Assembly: GCA_026874595.1 (NCBI GenBank)
Contig: CM049316.1
Span: forward strand, 70,833,176 to 70,897,175
DNA length: 64,000 nucleotides
DNA from: Sipunculus nudus
Taxonomy: Eukaryota > Annelida > Sipuncula > Golfingiida > Sipunculidae
Reading direction: 5' to 3'
The position numbers and the translations under genes were made by a program. A model generated the notes under the pieces. It saw nothing but the letters and a program-made list of their open reading frames with translations, did not search any database and was not told the DNA's origin. Shown one piece after another: positions 1-13,095 of the stretch (position 1 is its first letter; each line of letters starts with the position of its first letter).

Positions 1-549
1 TTTGTAAATTTGTATATAACCCGACTTTAACCGTTTAAATTCAAGCGGCGTTCTTATTCACATTTGTGAATTTCTAAAAGGACCTTTACAATATCAGATC
101 GCCAGTGAAGTAAGATCTTACCAATACATGTGTGTATGTATGTGTATGCGTGTTTATAGGTGTGTGAACTTTCTCAACTTTTTATAATAAGTACCCATGG
201 AGATATGGAGGTCTCATGATAAGGCTAGCTTATCTTTGCCGGGGACAATGCATACTGACATGCTTTGTGGGCCAACTGGCTAAAACTTTGAAGGTAAACT
301 TACCTTTCCTATAAACAATGTATAAAAGTCAACTAATTCATGGGAGAAAAGACAAATAAAGATAGGAGCTTTTCCTTGGAAACCTCTTGAATCTTATTCT
401 TCTATATTTCTACCATATATGTATATAAACACTTCTTATACCACCGGAATGATCAACTAATTCATCATACACATGCATATTGCTTGAATCACATTGTGGT
501 GAAAAAGGATACAATCGAGCATATCTCTGATACAGTTGACAGTTTGTAC
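1..549. other. ESRP intron 3 (partial)
   Basis: Intronic sequence after exon 3 on the minus strand. It is AT-rich and I see no further ESRP exon or recognisable repeat before the left edge. Confidence 0.5.
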
Positions 550-738
550 TTTGTACATTTTCTTAAACTCCTTCCGGAGGTCATAAAACGTGTACAGATA
601 CGATGGCAGTGGTATGTTCTTATTGCACGTTTCTGGATGAACACACAGGCGTAGATGAAGCTGACCGTCGGTGATAAGGCAGAAAGGACGCCCGCCATGG
701 TCAGGGTGGATCTCTTTGGAGCTGAGGAAACGGTCGAA
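550..738 (-). CDS. ESRP: ESRP coding exon 3 (donor uncertain)
   Basis: Begins after the acceptor TTCTTTTACAG (ends at 739) with [10 protein letters not shown] and contains the most conserved ESRP block here, [14 protein letters not shown], then [12 protein letters not shown] and [10 protein letters not shown]. The 3' boundary is less certain. The frame stays open to about 457, but family similarity ends near FKKMYK, and a GT at 549-548 (AAA|GTACAA) gives a 63-codon phase-0 exon like its neighbours. The donor is weak by consensus. The next exon is outside the window. Confidence 0.82.
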
Positions 739-2365
739 CTGTAAAAGAAAAGAACTATCATAAGATATCCATAAACCATGTAGAACTACAAACATGTCGG
801 GATGAATGAAATCGTATTGTAATTGTAATCGTACAATCATGTAGGTCTAATAACTTATTCAGATACATAAAATGGCTGTAACCCAACAATCATGTAGGTC
901 TACAAACGTGTTCGGATAAAAGAAATGGTAGTAATCCGATAGACTTGTAGATCAACAAACTTGTTCGGGTGAATGCAACTGTAGTGATCCGACAGTCCTG
1001 AAGATCTTAAAACTTGTTCGGATAAACGAAATGGTACTTATCCGACAGTCATGTAGGTTAACAGACTTGTTTGGATAAACGAAATGGTATTAATCCCACA
1101 CCCATGTGGAGCCACTAACTTGTTCGGATAAACGAAATGGTAGTTATCAGGCAGTCATGTACGTTTACAGACTTGTTTGGATAAATGAAATGGTATTAAT
1201 CCCACAATCATATGGAGCCACATGTGCATATTGTTCAGATGTATGAAATGGTAGTAATCCGACGTCCTGTTGATTTACATGGTAGTAATCCGAAATTCAT
1301 GTATCTAGATATACAGACTTGTTCGGATGAATGAAATCGTAATCCAACAACCATGCAGAGCCACAAACATGTTTGGATGAATGCTTCTTTAGATAACACT
1401 AATTTAAGATATATTTAGATTTTGGTTGAGAGGTCATCGGACTAAAAAGGAACAAAACTACTATTAAATATTCACTCACCATGTGGAGCTATAAACGTGT
1501 TCAGATAAATAGGAATAACCAAACATTTCTTTCAGGTTACATTTATTACAGTTTATACGGTTTACTTCATCATCATTTGCTTATTGTGTGAAGGAGTGTT
1601 TCGATTTACTAATCAATAACACATGTATATAAGTATTCTTTAACCATTTAATCAGGAATTTAACTATATACGTTAATCCTTACGTAACTGTTCCCATATA
1701 TTAAAACACTGTGTAATTTAATATAGAAAACCTTCGAGATGGATCAGTGCAGAAAGGTATGCTGTCTAGACATTTCAGAATACGGTTACTGATGACGTCT
1801 GTCGAAATAGGAAGATTTGTACGCACAGGAGAAAAACAAAGTCACAAGGCTTTTCACAGTTGAGAGGTTAATTAAAGGCGTGTAATATACATAAAAATGC
1901 CATCCTGCTTTCTGCAGGAAGGCCCATTATACACTGAAGTAGTAAAGTAAGTGGTCTTATTAAATGTTGCCACGCCTCGGCAAATTGTTGTATTGCAAAT
2001 CAAGACTCTTATTGCTCCTGTCAGAATAGTAAGTTTCCCATTTACTCTATATACTGTATGTTAAAAAGATGTCATATGGACAGGTCGCTTGTAAGATGAT
2101 TACGCTGTCTCTTAATTTTACATAACAAAGGTGACAATATATTCACCATAAATGCCACTTGGCAATTTTGTGACATTACATATTGAATTAACTACATCTT
2201 ATGACTGTCAGCGAATAAGACTGGGCTATAATCATCTATATTTTTCACAAATAGGGGTAGGTCTCGTGAACCACCCTCATCCCAACATTAAAGTATCAAA
2301 ATATAAACCTATTCAAGTGAAAATAATTGAAAATGTGGCAAATGAGTTTTTGAAACAGTCAAAGG

Positions 2366-2436
<71 letters not shown>

Positions 2437-5400
2437 TATGCCATATTCTTATGCTATTAATTCAACATGAAATCTCATATCGCGAATATATGTCAACGGT
2501 TTGGAGAAGTTCCAAAATTAGGTGTCAGTCCGTTAAACTCGTTCAGGGAAATCTACACCAATGTCAATGTTTCAATGGGCGTTAGGAACTAATGAACACG
2601 GGGATGCCCTTATAATTTGCCAAATGACAATGGATCGTGGCGTCTTGTTATGTTTCCTGTATTGATGACACATGCATGTGGGTAAATGAACTATTCTCAT
2701 GGTTGCGTGCACAAAGACTTTCTCTGACGTGCAAGTGAAGTAGTGATCAACTTCCAGACACCCGGGCCCGTCTAATGGATGGTTTGCTTGCGTAGACAGT
2801 AAAAACAATTCTGTCACGTTAAGGTTCACATCCCTGCCAAATTTAGACACTCTGCTATTACCTCACCAAGTTGCAAGTTAGTCTGATGGAACGGCGTGGT
2901 CATTTACATGCAATAAATACTGGGTAGTTGGCAGTTTCAGGGAGAGAGTATGAAACCACGTACATGCCTTGCGCCACGGCAGGCCGGCTCCCGAGGGAGT
3001 ACCAGTACATATATATATTGAGTCTAATAGCATTTGGACACAGTGAATTGGTGTCACTTTCAAAGGCAACGAAGCTTGTCTCTTATCCCTACACTTGTAT
3101 TGTACCCAATGCATACAAATGCACGTTTCCATGAATAGCGTATAAAAGCCCGTGTTTGGCCCTGTCCACTGAAGCGTAACATATCAAAATGACTGCTTGT
3201 AACGCTAACGAATGCGTCCCATAGAAAAGTCGACCCTGACTTTCTTTGACAGTACAAGTTTGCAACAACCACTCTCATACCTGGACAATGTATAATGTAA
3301 CCACCACCCTTCAATACTTCATAATACATTGTCCGTCTGTCACAACAGTGACTGTATACAACGGCAACTTATTCTTTCCAGGTTTCCGTTGATTTCACTG
3401 TATGGCCTTCCTGACAACTTCACTGATGCATGCATGCAATACTCTCATATTCAGAGCAACTAACGCGTGGGATCTTGAATTTTCCTTTCCATTTTTTCAA
3501 AATTCATAATATGGATGTCAATCAGTTGCACAGACTGTAATGACTATATACATACTGTCTTCATGTTGTCTTTTTTCTAAGGCTAAAAATAAATAAAAGG
3601 TGTGGTTCTAACGCACCGCCAGCGTCAATTTTAACCCTCCACATACAAAAAAATTATTTTGATTTTCATCTTTCAAGAAGATACACAATACAATTTTGAT
3701 AAGTTTTCCTTTGTTCTGTAGTCCTTTTACCAGTTTCGAAAGAAAATATGTTTGCATCGTGCTTTTCCCTGATTATATGACATTTTTATAGAAAAATACA
3801 AAAAGGTAATAAAAAACCCACACGCCCGCACTGATTTCTGAAAGAGTGCCTTAGAACTATAACTTTTTTTTGCCCAACGCTTTTTAAATATTTATCTTTC
3901 AGTTTAGCAATGGCAATATAAAAGGTATGCTGCCAAACGAACGGGGAACAGTTCAGGGAATATGATATGTTTCGTGGAATATATATAATCTTAACTCACA
4001 TGCTAAACTGCATTCATGCTTAATTACTTAATGCTAACTTGAATGTGCTTAAGATGTTCAACGTATGGATGGAGTTTACTATACACACGTGCGCACACAA
4101 CGACTAACTTAAAGTATCTATAGTCTTCTATAGGTACTCGTGTAGTATGACTGGATTGTATTCTGGGTATATATCGTGCTTTTTTCCTTACTTTATTCCA
4201 TTATGCTCGAGGCAATGATTTTGAACATGCACATTGTCTTTGAATTTTCAAGTTTTATCTTGGTTATGCTCGGTGATGTTTCACTTTCAACTCACAAATA
4301 ATTGTGAGTTTACGTATTAATTCAGTATTCACATGAACTAAGGTTAAAGTCTTCCAACTATAGCTCCTGCGGGACTTTCCCTTTTCTTTTAACATCATTC
4401 GAATTCAGTCTGCTGTGTGGCGCAGGCGGTTTCCTTTTTGGTTTAGGAATGACATGTATAATGACAGTTCAATTGAGAAAATACTTGTAAATATATTTGC
4501 ACAACTAGTTTTACTTTTATTATGTTTAGCAACGGATGACACAGATATATGTTGATTAGGCTTGGTTTGTAAACCCTTGCCACCCATTCAGACCTAAGCT
4601 GATGTTCACATGACCTTAACCTCGACACACTATGGCGAAACCCAAGTTCACACATGCGTATTGGTGGTCTTACAGATTTTGTTTGAAGTATATCTGCATT
4701 ATTATAAATTTGAAACTGTTATCAATCAGATATTCGGTGAAGCTAAATCGATCAAAAAAGGTTTAGTCTGAACGGTGCCAGGGTTGGGGCCAGGTACATA
4801 TGACAGTACAAAATTTTTGTAGAATACTTAGGTACAGGCACTTTAGAATTACCAAGTTACAGGTACTCTTCAAAACCATCCTAACTAATTAGAATTGTAT
4901 ATATTTTATTTAGACATGCGATCGAAAATATAGAAGAATGTCAGAAAATATAATTAAAAAATATTAAATGATCACTCCCAATGTCATCAGGAAAAATACA
5001 GGCCTTGCAAATATACTAGACTGCCTTTGGTAAAAGTGATAAATATAAAAAGTTGAGCTGAAAGTTCAGGAATATTATAATACATATTTTCTTCAATTCA
5101 TCATTTAATTTTCAACAGGAATCTGTATATCCTAAACCACTATCTACATGGGGCATGTGAACAGCCCTCTTCATACCCATTGCTGGTTGCCTTTTACTTT
5201 TGCTGATAATGCCACAAAGAACTTCCTGTTTAGAGGATGGAGGCAGACCAGCAACTAGTCCTAGCCCACTCTATCTAGGCAGAAGGGATAAATCCTCGGT
5301 AATTACCCCGCCTGAGATAGGCAACTGCCCTGACAGAAAAGATTTTTTGCTGTACATTTAGCTGACTAATGTCTGGTGTCAATTTCCAGTGTCACACATG

Positions 5401-8400
5401 TACCTGGAGTATCTTTTACTAGCTACAGGTACTTTATTTCCAGGTACAGGTACCAGGTACTCCCTACTTATGAAAGCCAGGTACAGATACTCTGAATTGT
5501 GTACCTAGGTACAGGTACAAGTACCTGGCCAAAAACCTGAAAGATGCAGAATTTTCACAAAAACTTTAGGTTGAAGGATAAGTGGCAATGATATATATAG
5601 ATATAGAACAATTGATTTGCAATTAATTTGTTGTCATGTCAACAGCGTCTACAACTCAGGAACTCTCGATACAAGCACACTGATTCACTGCGCTGTTACC
5701 TAAAAGTCTGCAGTGACGTTAGAAGTCGAGGTTGGCGCAGTCATCAGGATCCGTGTGGCGAGTTTCTGTGAGGTGTTTTGAAGTATTGTACCATGACGGT
5801 GGTTGACTTACCTCATCAAGTACGAGTTCTAGGGGTTGTGCGTTCTTGATGTAATCCTCATTTAAACCCGTCTGTGCCTTGCATTCCTCTGTCAGCACTG
5901 TCTCTGTTATATCCTTGGCTGTAGGTCTGACGTAGTGCTGTTGTAGTGCCACGGCCTGCAAAGCAAGATTTACTTCTATAGTATCTCGAAAGGTTTGCGG
6001 AAATAATACAATGGCTTCATAGATACATTCCCAACTACATGTAGTAAGATAATGGTTTCTGGAAAACATAAAAGGACATCAGAGTCTAAGGGCTTCTATG
6101 ATTCATTGTAAGTACTGCGTACGGGTGACGTATACAAAGTCATTCTAAAGTTGGATACTTTATCTGTTTAATTGTAATTATAAGGTTTGGACGCCATGCT
6201 AGTCTGCAAGTATAACACAGCAGAAATCTGACACCTTTGTCGAGAATAGCCAGATTTCGCTCCCTCTGGCTTTCAGGTGTTTCGAAAGGAAATGCTGCAG
6301 AATACATCATGGTATACTTTCATTAGCAGGATAATACTCTATATTATAATGTACCGCAAATCATGAAAATCTTCAGTTACCTTATATACTATACAATGGC
6401 GAAGATGGCTGAGTATACGGGCATGTTATGACCTTTTCATGGTTTTTATTGGAAGTATGAATTGACATACTGCGAACGTGAGAAATTTCAGAATTTGTTT
6501 AGCAAAACACCTTCGAAGACAATGTGCAGTATTTTTTTTATCTAAGGGGACCGATATATATTTATTTTCATGAACAATCTGGTGCTTTTTTCATAAAATC
6601 TATTATTGTGTGTAAAGTAAATAACATTTATCCACCCTCCCGATTTCTCTATTTCTCTCTCTGTCTCTCTCTCTGTCTCTCTCTGTCTACTTAGTAAAAT
6701 GCTAGATACATATATACATACTGGAGACGTAATCTTTCATGATGTAAATGTGTAAAGAGACGATATTTTTGTCCTAAATGATTCCATTCTTTGATAAATC
6801 TGCTTTTATCTCATCAGGTAGTCTCTAGAATTTTCCTTATCTTCATGATATCTTGTGTTATCTCAGTTTCCTGCACAATGCATAAGACTTATCTCCGCGT
6901 TCAGTCTTGCATTATTCAGTGTTTATCACAGAATAACAACCGACGCTGAACAAAAGCCTGCGCTGTTGACCTGACTGCAGAATAAGTGTATATGGTCATG
7001 ATAACGTATATGAACGTTATTGAAATACTTTTCATATTCAGGCAAAGCATCAACCTCCCCATCCCCCTATTAAAAATGAACTAATAAATTTCACAAAATT
7101 GATAAATTAAAGGATTCTTCAATACGTCCTGTCTTAAACGAATCAGTGTGCGTGTGTGTGCATCTATCTGAAGCTTCCTGTCAAGAGAATTAGTGTGTAC
7201 TGTATAAATGTATAACAACTTTTGTCCATAGTCCGTATTTTCAGCCCGTTTCTAAACTTACCAATATGATCCCGAAAATAGACTGATTAGGTAATTTGTG
7301 TAAATTTAAAAAGCGAAAGAAAATGATTTTCACAGAAGTATATACATACTATACTGCGAAAAACAAATGTTTGGTTCGGTTTGTAAATTTACAAACAGTT
7401 CACATACGATTGTTATAAACATTTCAGTGGTTTCCACGGAAACACCATTAAGTATGGTAATAACTGCAATAATTATCTCGCCCGCTGTAAATGTGAAACA
7501 TGCATATACATTAAGTGCACATAAATCAGCCCCCTTTTACCGTAATGTTGGGGAATGTAGAAACACTAAACCATAAACAGGGGGACATCCTAATAATTGC
7601 CTCGTCCCCTAATAGACTTGCTCTCAATTTAACGTACAGAATAAGTCTAGTGTGTTTCCACAAGTCTCACTAGTAGTGTGATTGCTAGATGCAATCATGC
7701 CGCTTCATACGTAAACTTCTCGTGTTTATGCGTTGGGTCCTAATGTTTTTATTTAGTTCTTCAGCTTCAGTGTACTACAATATGTTGTCCATTGTCCTAC
7801 AGTCTCATTGTTTGTCATTTCAGTTTGTTATATTTGAAAGCTAGTACTAAGAAATTAGTAAGTCTGAAGTAAAGAGCAATTGTAAACAAAGCTATAGCTA
7901 TTCGATTGTGCTATATACACGTTTGATATCCATTGTATAATGACTTTTATTGATTTGAGGAAACGTTTCATCTATTTCTGAATAAAAGCATTACCGAGGT
8001 CAATTTGGAACACTTAAGGTCATGACCTATGTCATCATGTCACGTGGTAAGAAAGTACGAGGAAATTAGGCTCATTCTGGTATAGAAGTCAAGTTTTAAC
8101 TCGTGCATTGTTATAAATCTATGTTATAAACGACAAAGAAAAGCGGACACCAGATAACATCAGCGATTGCTATTAGGCCATAAAACAATCTCCGACATAA
8201 AGGCAATGTGAAGAAAGTTTGCAAAGGGCATTCATGCACAGCTGCGTTGGGTTTGAATGCTGACACCGGTCAACACGCAAGCATTTATTTCTTACAAATA
8301 ATCAATGGTTTGTTGGCATGTATTTCGGGCATCTGTGATTGCAATCCCTTCTTGATAAGTATTTCGACTTATCCCAAATGCAATATTTTATTGACGTGTA

Positions 8401-11400
8401 ATTCGGCATTTTTTGGTATACACAACTGCAATGTTTTGTTGACACGTATTTCGGTCTTTTCAGCAAGGTATCTAGAACTGCGATCTTTTGTGGACACGTA
8501 TTTTGGTCTTTTCAGCTAGGCATATAGAACTGCAATCTTTTGTTGGCAGGTATTTCGAAATTCTGGAAAACTGCAGTGTTTATTTTTATTAAATTTATGT
8601 ATACGAATATCTATGACTTAATTATTACATGGGCACCTATTTTGAGAGAAATTCAGAAGATCACAAGTGAATCCAGGATTTTTCCCATGATTTCAAGCGT
8701 CAGTTTTCACTCATGGAAATATCGTATATCTTTATAAATATTCGTAACATTTGATGCAAATTTAAAGTCAAAGCAAGGGACACCCGGAGTCGTTATTTAT
8801 GTTACGCTCCACACTACGACATTGAAATAATTCTTGTAAAAAGCATGCATGCTCGTTCTTGGAGAAATATAACCTAATTCTCCCGTGAACCGGGAAGAAA
8901 ACTTAGCCAAAACTATAATCGGTGATCCATTCATCTGCAAAATTACAGTTAAATGTTTGCGGTAATTACACCAGGTATTGAGATAAGCTGACTTTTAAAT
9001 AATTATTTTCAGTGCACACAATTTACTGCTATATCAACTGACAGTCTACAGTACTCCACATCTGCTTAACACTTTCAGTCTGTTTAATTTATCTTTTGAC
9101 GGGACATCGACGATCTCCGTGTACACAGACATTGTGTGGTTGCAGGGTTTGGTCACGAAATGTCTATAACTATACAGGCCGAACCTTACAATATGTTAGA
9201 TATAATAGTGAAAGTTTACATCTACATAATGTTATCACAAAAATCCTGCTCATATCATAACATTAAATACTGTCCAACTCGCATGATTTCCCATAAGGAG
9301 TATACCACTCGTGTCTGGATGTCAGCGTCTGAAGCCAGGAGATAAAAGAATTAATCCTACAAACACAGGCACCTAAATTAAAAAGCCAATGTACAGATAT
9401 ACTGTTAAACATTTATAGTCAACGTTTTTACTTGTACTTTTGTGAACAGAAACACCTTATGATTAACATTCTTGCTTTGTGTAAATATGCAATATAACAT
9501 TTTAGGTGTTTATTTGGTCAATATTAAATAACCTTTCTTTTTTTTTATCCGTGCAAAATTTCAAGATGTAGGTATACTGAGTCTGTTAAAAAAATTCATT
9601 TTGGACATGGCGTTTTAAATGTTTTATATTATTAATTATATATATCCTTCCCTTTAAATGTTTGGGTTTAGTCCCATATGTTGACATGCTACATATATAA
9701 AACAAGAACGCACGTGTTTGAGCCTACCCAAACCATGCTTTATGTAAAATGCAAGACTGCATGGTTAACTACCTTTCAGTCAACCACTAGTATACACTGC
9801 ATGTAAGAGTTACCTCATTCATGGACATTTAGTAACTGGCGTGTGAATATGTCATATACCTCATATACATATTTTGTCTACTAGAAAACGAAACCCCAAT
9901 GAACCAGATAAATGTATAGATCTTCCGACTAACAGTGGCTCTTTTTATTGGGGTATTTAAGGTATTTACTACTTCAATATAAACACACGACGTTCGCGAT
10001 ATAAATATAGTATATACGCTTTTATAAGGCTATATAGTGTATGTATATATATATATATATAAATATATATATAAATATGTACTATATGAATTGCATTAAA
10101 CATATACACATGCATGAAAATATTAAGCGCATGACAAGCGATTTGCCAACTATGATGGCAATATAAGCCAAAATATTCATATATACTATAGCATTATATA
10201 TTTATGTGTTTGTATAAGCTTGTAGTCCAAAACTTAATTAGAAAATTGTTTAATTATATGACTACAAGCATATGTAAGTAATTGTTAATATAATTTTCAC
10301 CCTGTGTTTACGCACCTCATATGTACTCAGATGTAAGTAATAAAATATCATAACCACAGATCCCCTGGGTCAGCGCTATAGTGTTCGATGAACACAACAA
10401 ATTCGTACATCTCCAGTAAACTACAGGGGACGTCACGGTTTTAGTGTGAAAGCGTGATGCTCCAGTATTTCAGGACAAGTGCACCACGGATTCCCAGACA
10501 CAACAAAAAAAAGTGGAACCGTTAATGCTCCCTGGTGTTAGACCTGTACAGGTTTTCTGTGTCTGCATTCAACACCAAATGTACATGTTTTGTTCAAAAC
10601 CTTTGGTGTTATAACGAGCAGATGACTTTGTGCAAAAAGGTGTTTATCACAATGTAATAAAAATCCCCTTATTAAGTGCATCTGTGGCCATCAGGATCCA
10701 GCAGGGAAAGGGTTGCATATGAAGGATTTTATTACAAGGATTACCCACATCATCGAGGGGATAAAACTGCCTATAACTTTCCCAAAAATAAGAATCCAGT
10801 TAAAAACTTGCAGTTTGCATAATGAACACCCGCAGAGAGTTCTATCCGATAACTTTTAATACTACCATGCGTGTCTTTATACCGAATGATATAATCATTA
10901 TTACAGTCAAATAAAATGCCAGTATTCCGAAAGTTGACAATAAATGGATAAATATGCATGCGAGTCTGTTCATTTTCATCTAAAAGACACTGCAACCGTG
11001 GTCGTGGTCCAAATTTAAAAGTTGTTCTTAAAATTCCTTAAATAGGTCATCTGTTTACCAAAATGTGAGTCTTTTTTATATTAAGATTGTACAGGAACGA
11101 TCTAGAGTAAGTTTTACCATCTTGGTACATTAATTATAAGACTTATTTGCAGACGCTGATGATGTACAACCGTTTAAGAAGAGTTCCTTAAAATGTACAT
11201 GAAGTGCATGTTGTCATCAAAGGGGAAACAACCCAGAAGGAGACCACTAACTGCTGTGTTACGCTTTGAACCAATGAACCATCTGGTTGTTCAGAAGCAT
11301 GTTGAGTTTAATTGTCCCAAGGATTATGAATACAGTTTTAAAGGGTTACTTTAGGATATCTTCAAAAATTTCAGCAATTTATTTAAATGAGACACTGAAC

Positions 11401-12917
11401 TTTCAATAATGGCCACAACGTCTTAACAGTTGTATGTGCACAGATCGCCTTTGGTATTTAATTCAATTGGAAATACATTTATGTATGTAAACTAACGGTG
11501 TGCATGACCCATTTGTTCTAAAATGTTCCATATGATGATTTATGTTTCGATACCAAGCGTGGCTCCGAACAGCTGGTGTAATTACTAGTTATAAACAGTT
11601 TCTGCCACGTCACGTATATACTGGGTATATGTGGGCGAACAGTAATCGAAATATAAACTTCCACTGCACACATAGAGACACGTGGTGGAACAGTTTGTAC
11701 AATATGTGATCATCTGCTAAATAAATACCTATGTTATATATCTAAATTATTCTTCCTAGCTAACATTCGTTCCCTAATAAAGTCTTCTCTAAATATACAC
11801 GGCTGTCATTCAATGTTGACTAAAATAGGGCTGGTTGTGTCCCACTTGTTTATGTACGGTTTATCGTGGAATCCTAACAGATGCCAGCACAGGTTTTGGG
11901 TCGTAGTTAAATTGGTCAAAGGTTGGCGTATCCATATGGGAAAGACGGACCACGTCCAGTGTGTTATGATGTGACAGAGGTTATTATCCATAAGGTGATG
12001 CTCCCAGCGCGGAGATAAGGTTGTATCTGGGGTCGACCCAACAAGATAATTGGCCTGACGCTTTACGCCAAAATGACGGCCTATTATCTAGCTATCAGCG
12101 TTATCCCGTGGCCACTGAACACACGGAGGGGGGGCCTAGAACAGACCAAAAGCTAGGGCATTGTAGTATAATTAAACATGTTGCAATCTACATTGGCCGG
12201 GCAGACTGTGGAGTTTGGATCCGTATGCGTGCATAATTTCGTTACACTTGGCCAGTGAGCGTGGTGTGATAGTGTAGCAAGAACAACGAGCCAGCCTAGC
12301 TAGTTTACATACACGTATGTAAACTTGGGGGGTCAGACATCAACCACCTACACCTATACACCTTTATTTACGCACTTAGAATACCCCTGAACTCTGGTTT
12401 AAATACTCTATGTATCCTCTGCACTAGTTTGGGTAAGACCGGAAGGGCAGATTGTCGAGGCCCTTGCCCTGTTAGCCATGTCAACAGACCTTATGGAACA
12501 CACGATTGTAGGTAACAGTCTAGTGTTCACGTGAGCGTGGCAAAATATCGTGGGTATGTCATCATGAAGCTAGCCTACACCTTAATGCCCTACATTGTAT
12601 ATATAACACTGACAATACGTGTGTCTGAGTGACGGAGAGTTGAATCCAAAGTGGAGCATCAACGCTCCATCTGTGGCGGATGCAGAAGTTGACGGAGGAT
12701 GACGATGGTTGGTGTTTGTGGAAGTTGAGAGGGGATAAACCTTAGCTTGGCAGGTTCGCGCCAAATAGTCCAAAGGCTGCATATAACTCACCTTATTATT
12801 GGCGATGTCGTAGAGGAGATACACAAACAGGACCACCTGTTCCTCGTCCGAGCCCAAGTTTTCAGCATTTTGGCCGCCGGTGACCACGAACAGCGCGACC
12901 AAGTAGGAAGAAGCCAT
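550..12917 (-). CDS. ESRP: ESRP/fusilli orthologue, 5' part (three coding exons; gene runs off left edge)
   Basis: Epithelial splicing regulatory proteins bind GU-rich pre-mRNA through RRM domains and control epithelial alternative splicing in the nucleus. The part visible here is the N-terminal exonuclease-like (DnaQ-like) domain that precedes the RRMs. Three phase-0 exons join to 153 codons: 12792-12917 (starts [15 protein letters not shown], includes [11 protein letters not shown]), 5812-5955 ([21 protein letters not shown]) and 550-738 ([36 protein letters not shown]). These match vertebrate ESRP1/2 in order: YLVVLF with LGSDEKE, then VRPD with TEDCKEET, then FCLCTDGQLHVR with [10 protein letters not shown]. 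All junctions use GT/AG. The RRM exons lie beyond position 1. One ESRP gene is usual in invertebrates, so ESRP1 and ESRP2 cannot be distinguished. The identification rests on remembered family sequence and is strong. Confidence 0.9.
766..1520. repeat. Degenerate ~53-bp minisatellite in ESRP intron 2
   Basis: About a dozen imperfect copies of a unit of roughly 53 bp. Each starts near CATGTAGGTCTACAAAC and continues with TTGTTCGGATAAACGAAATG and GTAGTAATCCGACA. Copies vary by substitutions and small indels, and one (about 1262-1293) is truncated. The array begins about 28 bp from the exon 3 acceptor, so on the transcribed strand it occupies the end of the intron where the branch point should lie. 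Confidence 0.85.
2369..2434. repeat. (TA)33 microsatellite
   Basis: Uninterrupted TA dinucleotide run of about 66 bp inside ESRP intron 2. Confidence 0.95.
4779..5539. mobile_element. hAT-like non-autonomous DNA transposon with AGGTAC subterminal repeats
   Basis: A 761-bp element. The left end reads CAGGGTTGGGGCCAGGTAC and the reverse-complemented right end CAGGTTTTTGGCCAGGTAC, matching at 16 of 19 positions. Both ends contain clusters of AGGTAC, typical of subterminal transposase-binding repeats in hAT elements. Candidate 8-bp target duplications AACGGTGC (4771-4778) and AAAGATGC (5540-5547) agree at 6 of 8 positions, as expected for an old copy. No transposase ORF is present. The CAGGG-type start and 8-bp duplication fit hAT; the superfamily call is inferred. 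Confidence 0.55.
5812..5955 (-). CDS. ESRP: ESRP coding exon 2
   Basis: 48 codons between acceptor TTTGCAG|GCC (5957-5956) and donor GAG|GTAAGT (5811-5810), phase 0 at both ends. The peptide runs from [16 protein letters not shown] through [15 protein letters not shown] to PLELVLDE. It corresponds to the ESRP segment with the VRPD and EDCKEETK motifs. About 6.8 kb of intron separates it from exon 1 and about 5.1 kb from exon 3. Confidence 0.87.
6645..6692. repeat. CT-rich simple repeat
   Basis: Imperfect CTCTGT/CTCTCT tract in ESRP intron 1. Confidence 0.85.
8305..8560. repeat. ~52-bp minisatellite
   Basis: About five to six imperfect copies of a unit that includes CGTATTTCGGTCTTTTCAGC, AGAACTGCAATCTTTTGTTG and GACA. 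The last three copies are spaced 52 bp apart (about 8445, 8497, 8549); earlier copies are shorter and more divergent. The ORF covering most of this array is a product of the repeat, not a gene. Confidence 0.75.
10042..10076. repeat. TA-rich microsatellite (imperfect)
   Basis: TATATA runs interrupted by AAA in ESRP intron 1. Confidence 0.85.
12792..12917 (-). CDS. ESRP: ESRP coding exon 1 with start codon
   Basis: 42 codons from ATG at 12917 down to the donor AAG|GTGAGT at 12792/12791. The peptide begins [15 protein letters not shown] and ends YDIANNK, matching the first residues of ESRP proteins, where a YLVVLF strand and an LGSDE loop open the exonuclease-like fold. An in-frame open stretch continues upstream of this ATG, but similarity to the family starts at the chosen Met, so this start is preferred. 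The exon is noticeably more GC-rich than its surroundings. Confidence 0.88.
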
Positions 12918-13095
12918 GTTTGACCGAGGAGGTGTGGGGGCTTCGTACCTTGCGTATTCTCCCCTGGTCGACCACTGAATGTTTTGTTCCAGATGAAGAC
13001 CCATGTGCGAGTTATGTAGGACGGGGCCTATTATGTCGGCGGCTCTCTGATTGGCTGACACCCTGAACGTGGCGAGGCCCAATAAAAGCTACCTG
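12918..13095 (-). promoter_or_regulatory. Putative ESRP promoter/5' UTR
   Basis: This short, GC-richer segment lies directly upstream of the ESRP start codon. On the minus strand it contains a CCAAT box (AGCCAATCAG, about 13047-13056) roughly 135 bp before the ATG. A second CCAAT, on the plus strand, lies near 13079. No TATA box is obvious at a standard spacing. The transcription start cannot be placed from sequence alone. Confidence 0.4.

Larger units (their letters stand above)
739..5811. other. ESRP intron 2
   Basis: A 5.1-kb intron. It holds a 53-bp minisatellite next to the exon 3 acceptor, a TA microsatellite at 2369-2434 and a hAT-like element at 4779-5539. The remainder (about 1520-4770) is AT-rich sequence with no supported gene; its short ORFs lack splice context and family similarity. 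Confidence 0.6.
5956..12791. other. ESRP intron 1
   Basis: A 6.8-kb intron. It contains a pyrimidine tract (6648-6690), a 52-bp minisatellite (8305-8560), an imperfect TA-rich tract (10042-10076) and a GTTTAC/GTAAAC dyad at 12303-12324. No additional exon of ESRP or another gene was recognised on either strand. Confidence 0.6.

Noticed and set aside
457-549. Extension of ESRP exon 3 to the in-frame stop
   Set aside because: Similarity to ESRP stops at [10 protein letters not shown]; the trailing residues look intronic, and ESRP proteins continue into RRM domains.
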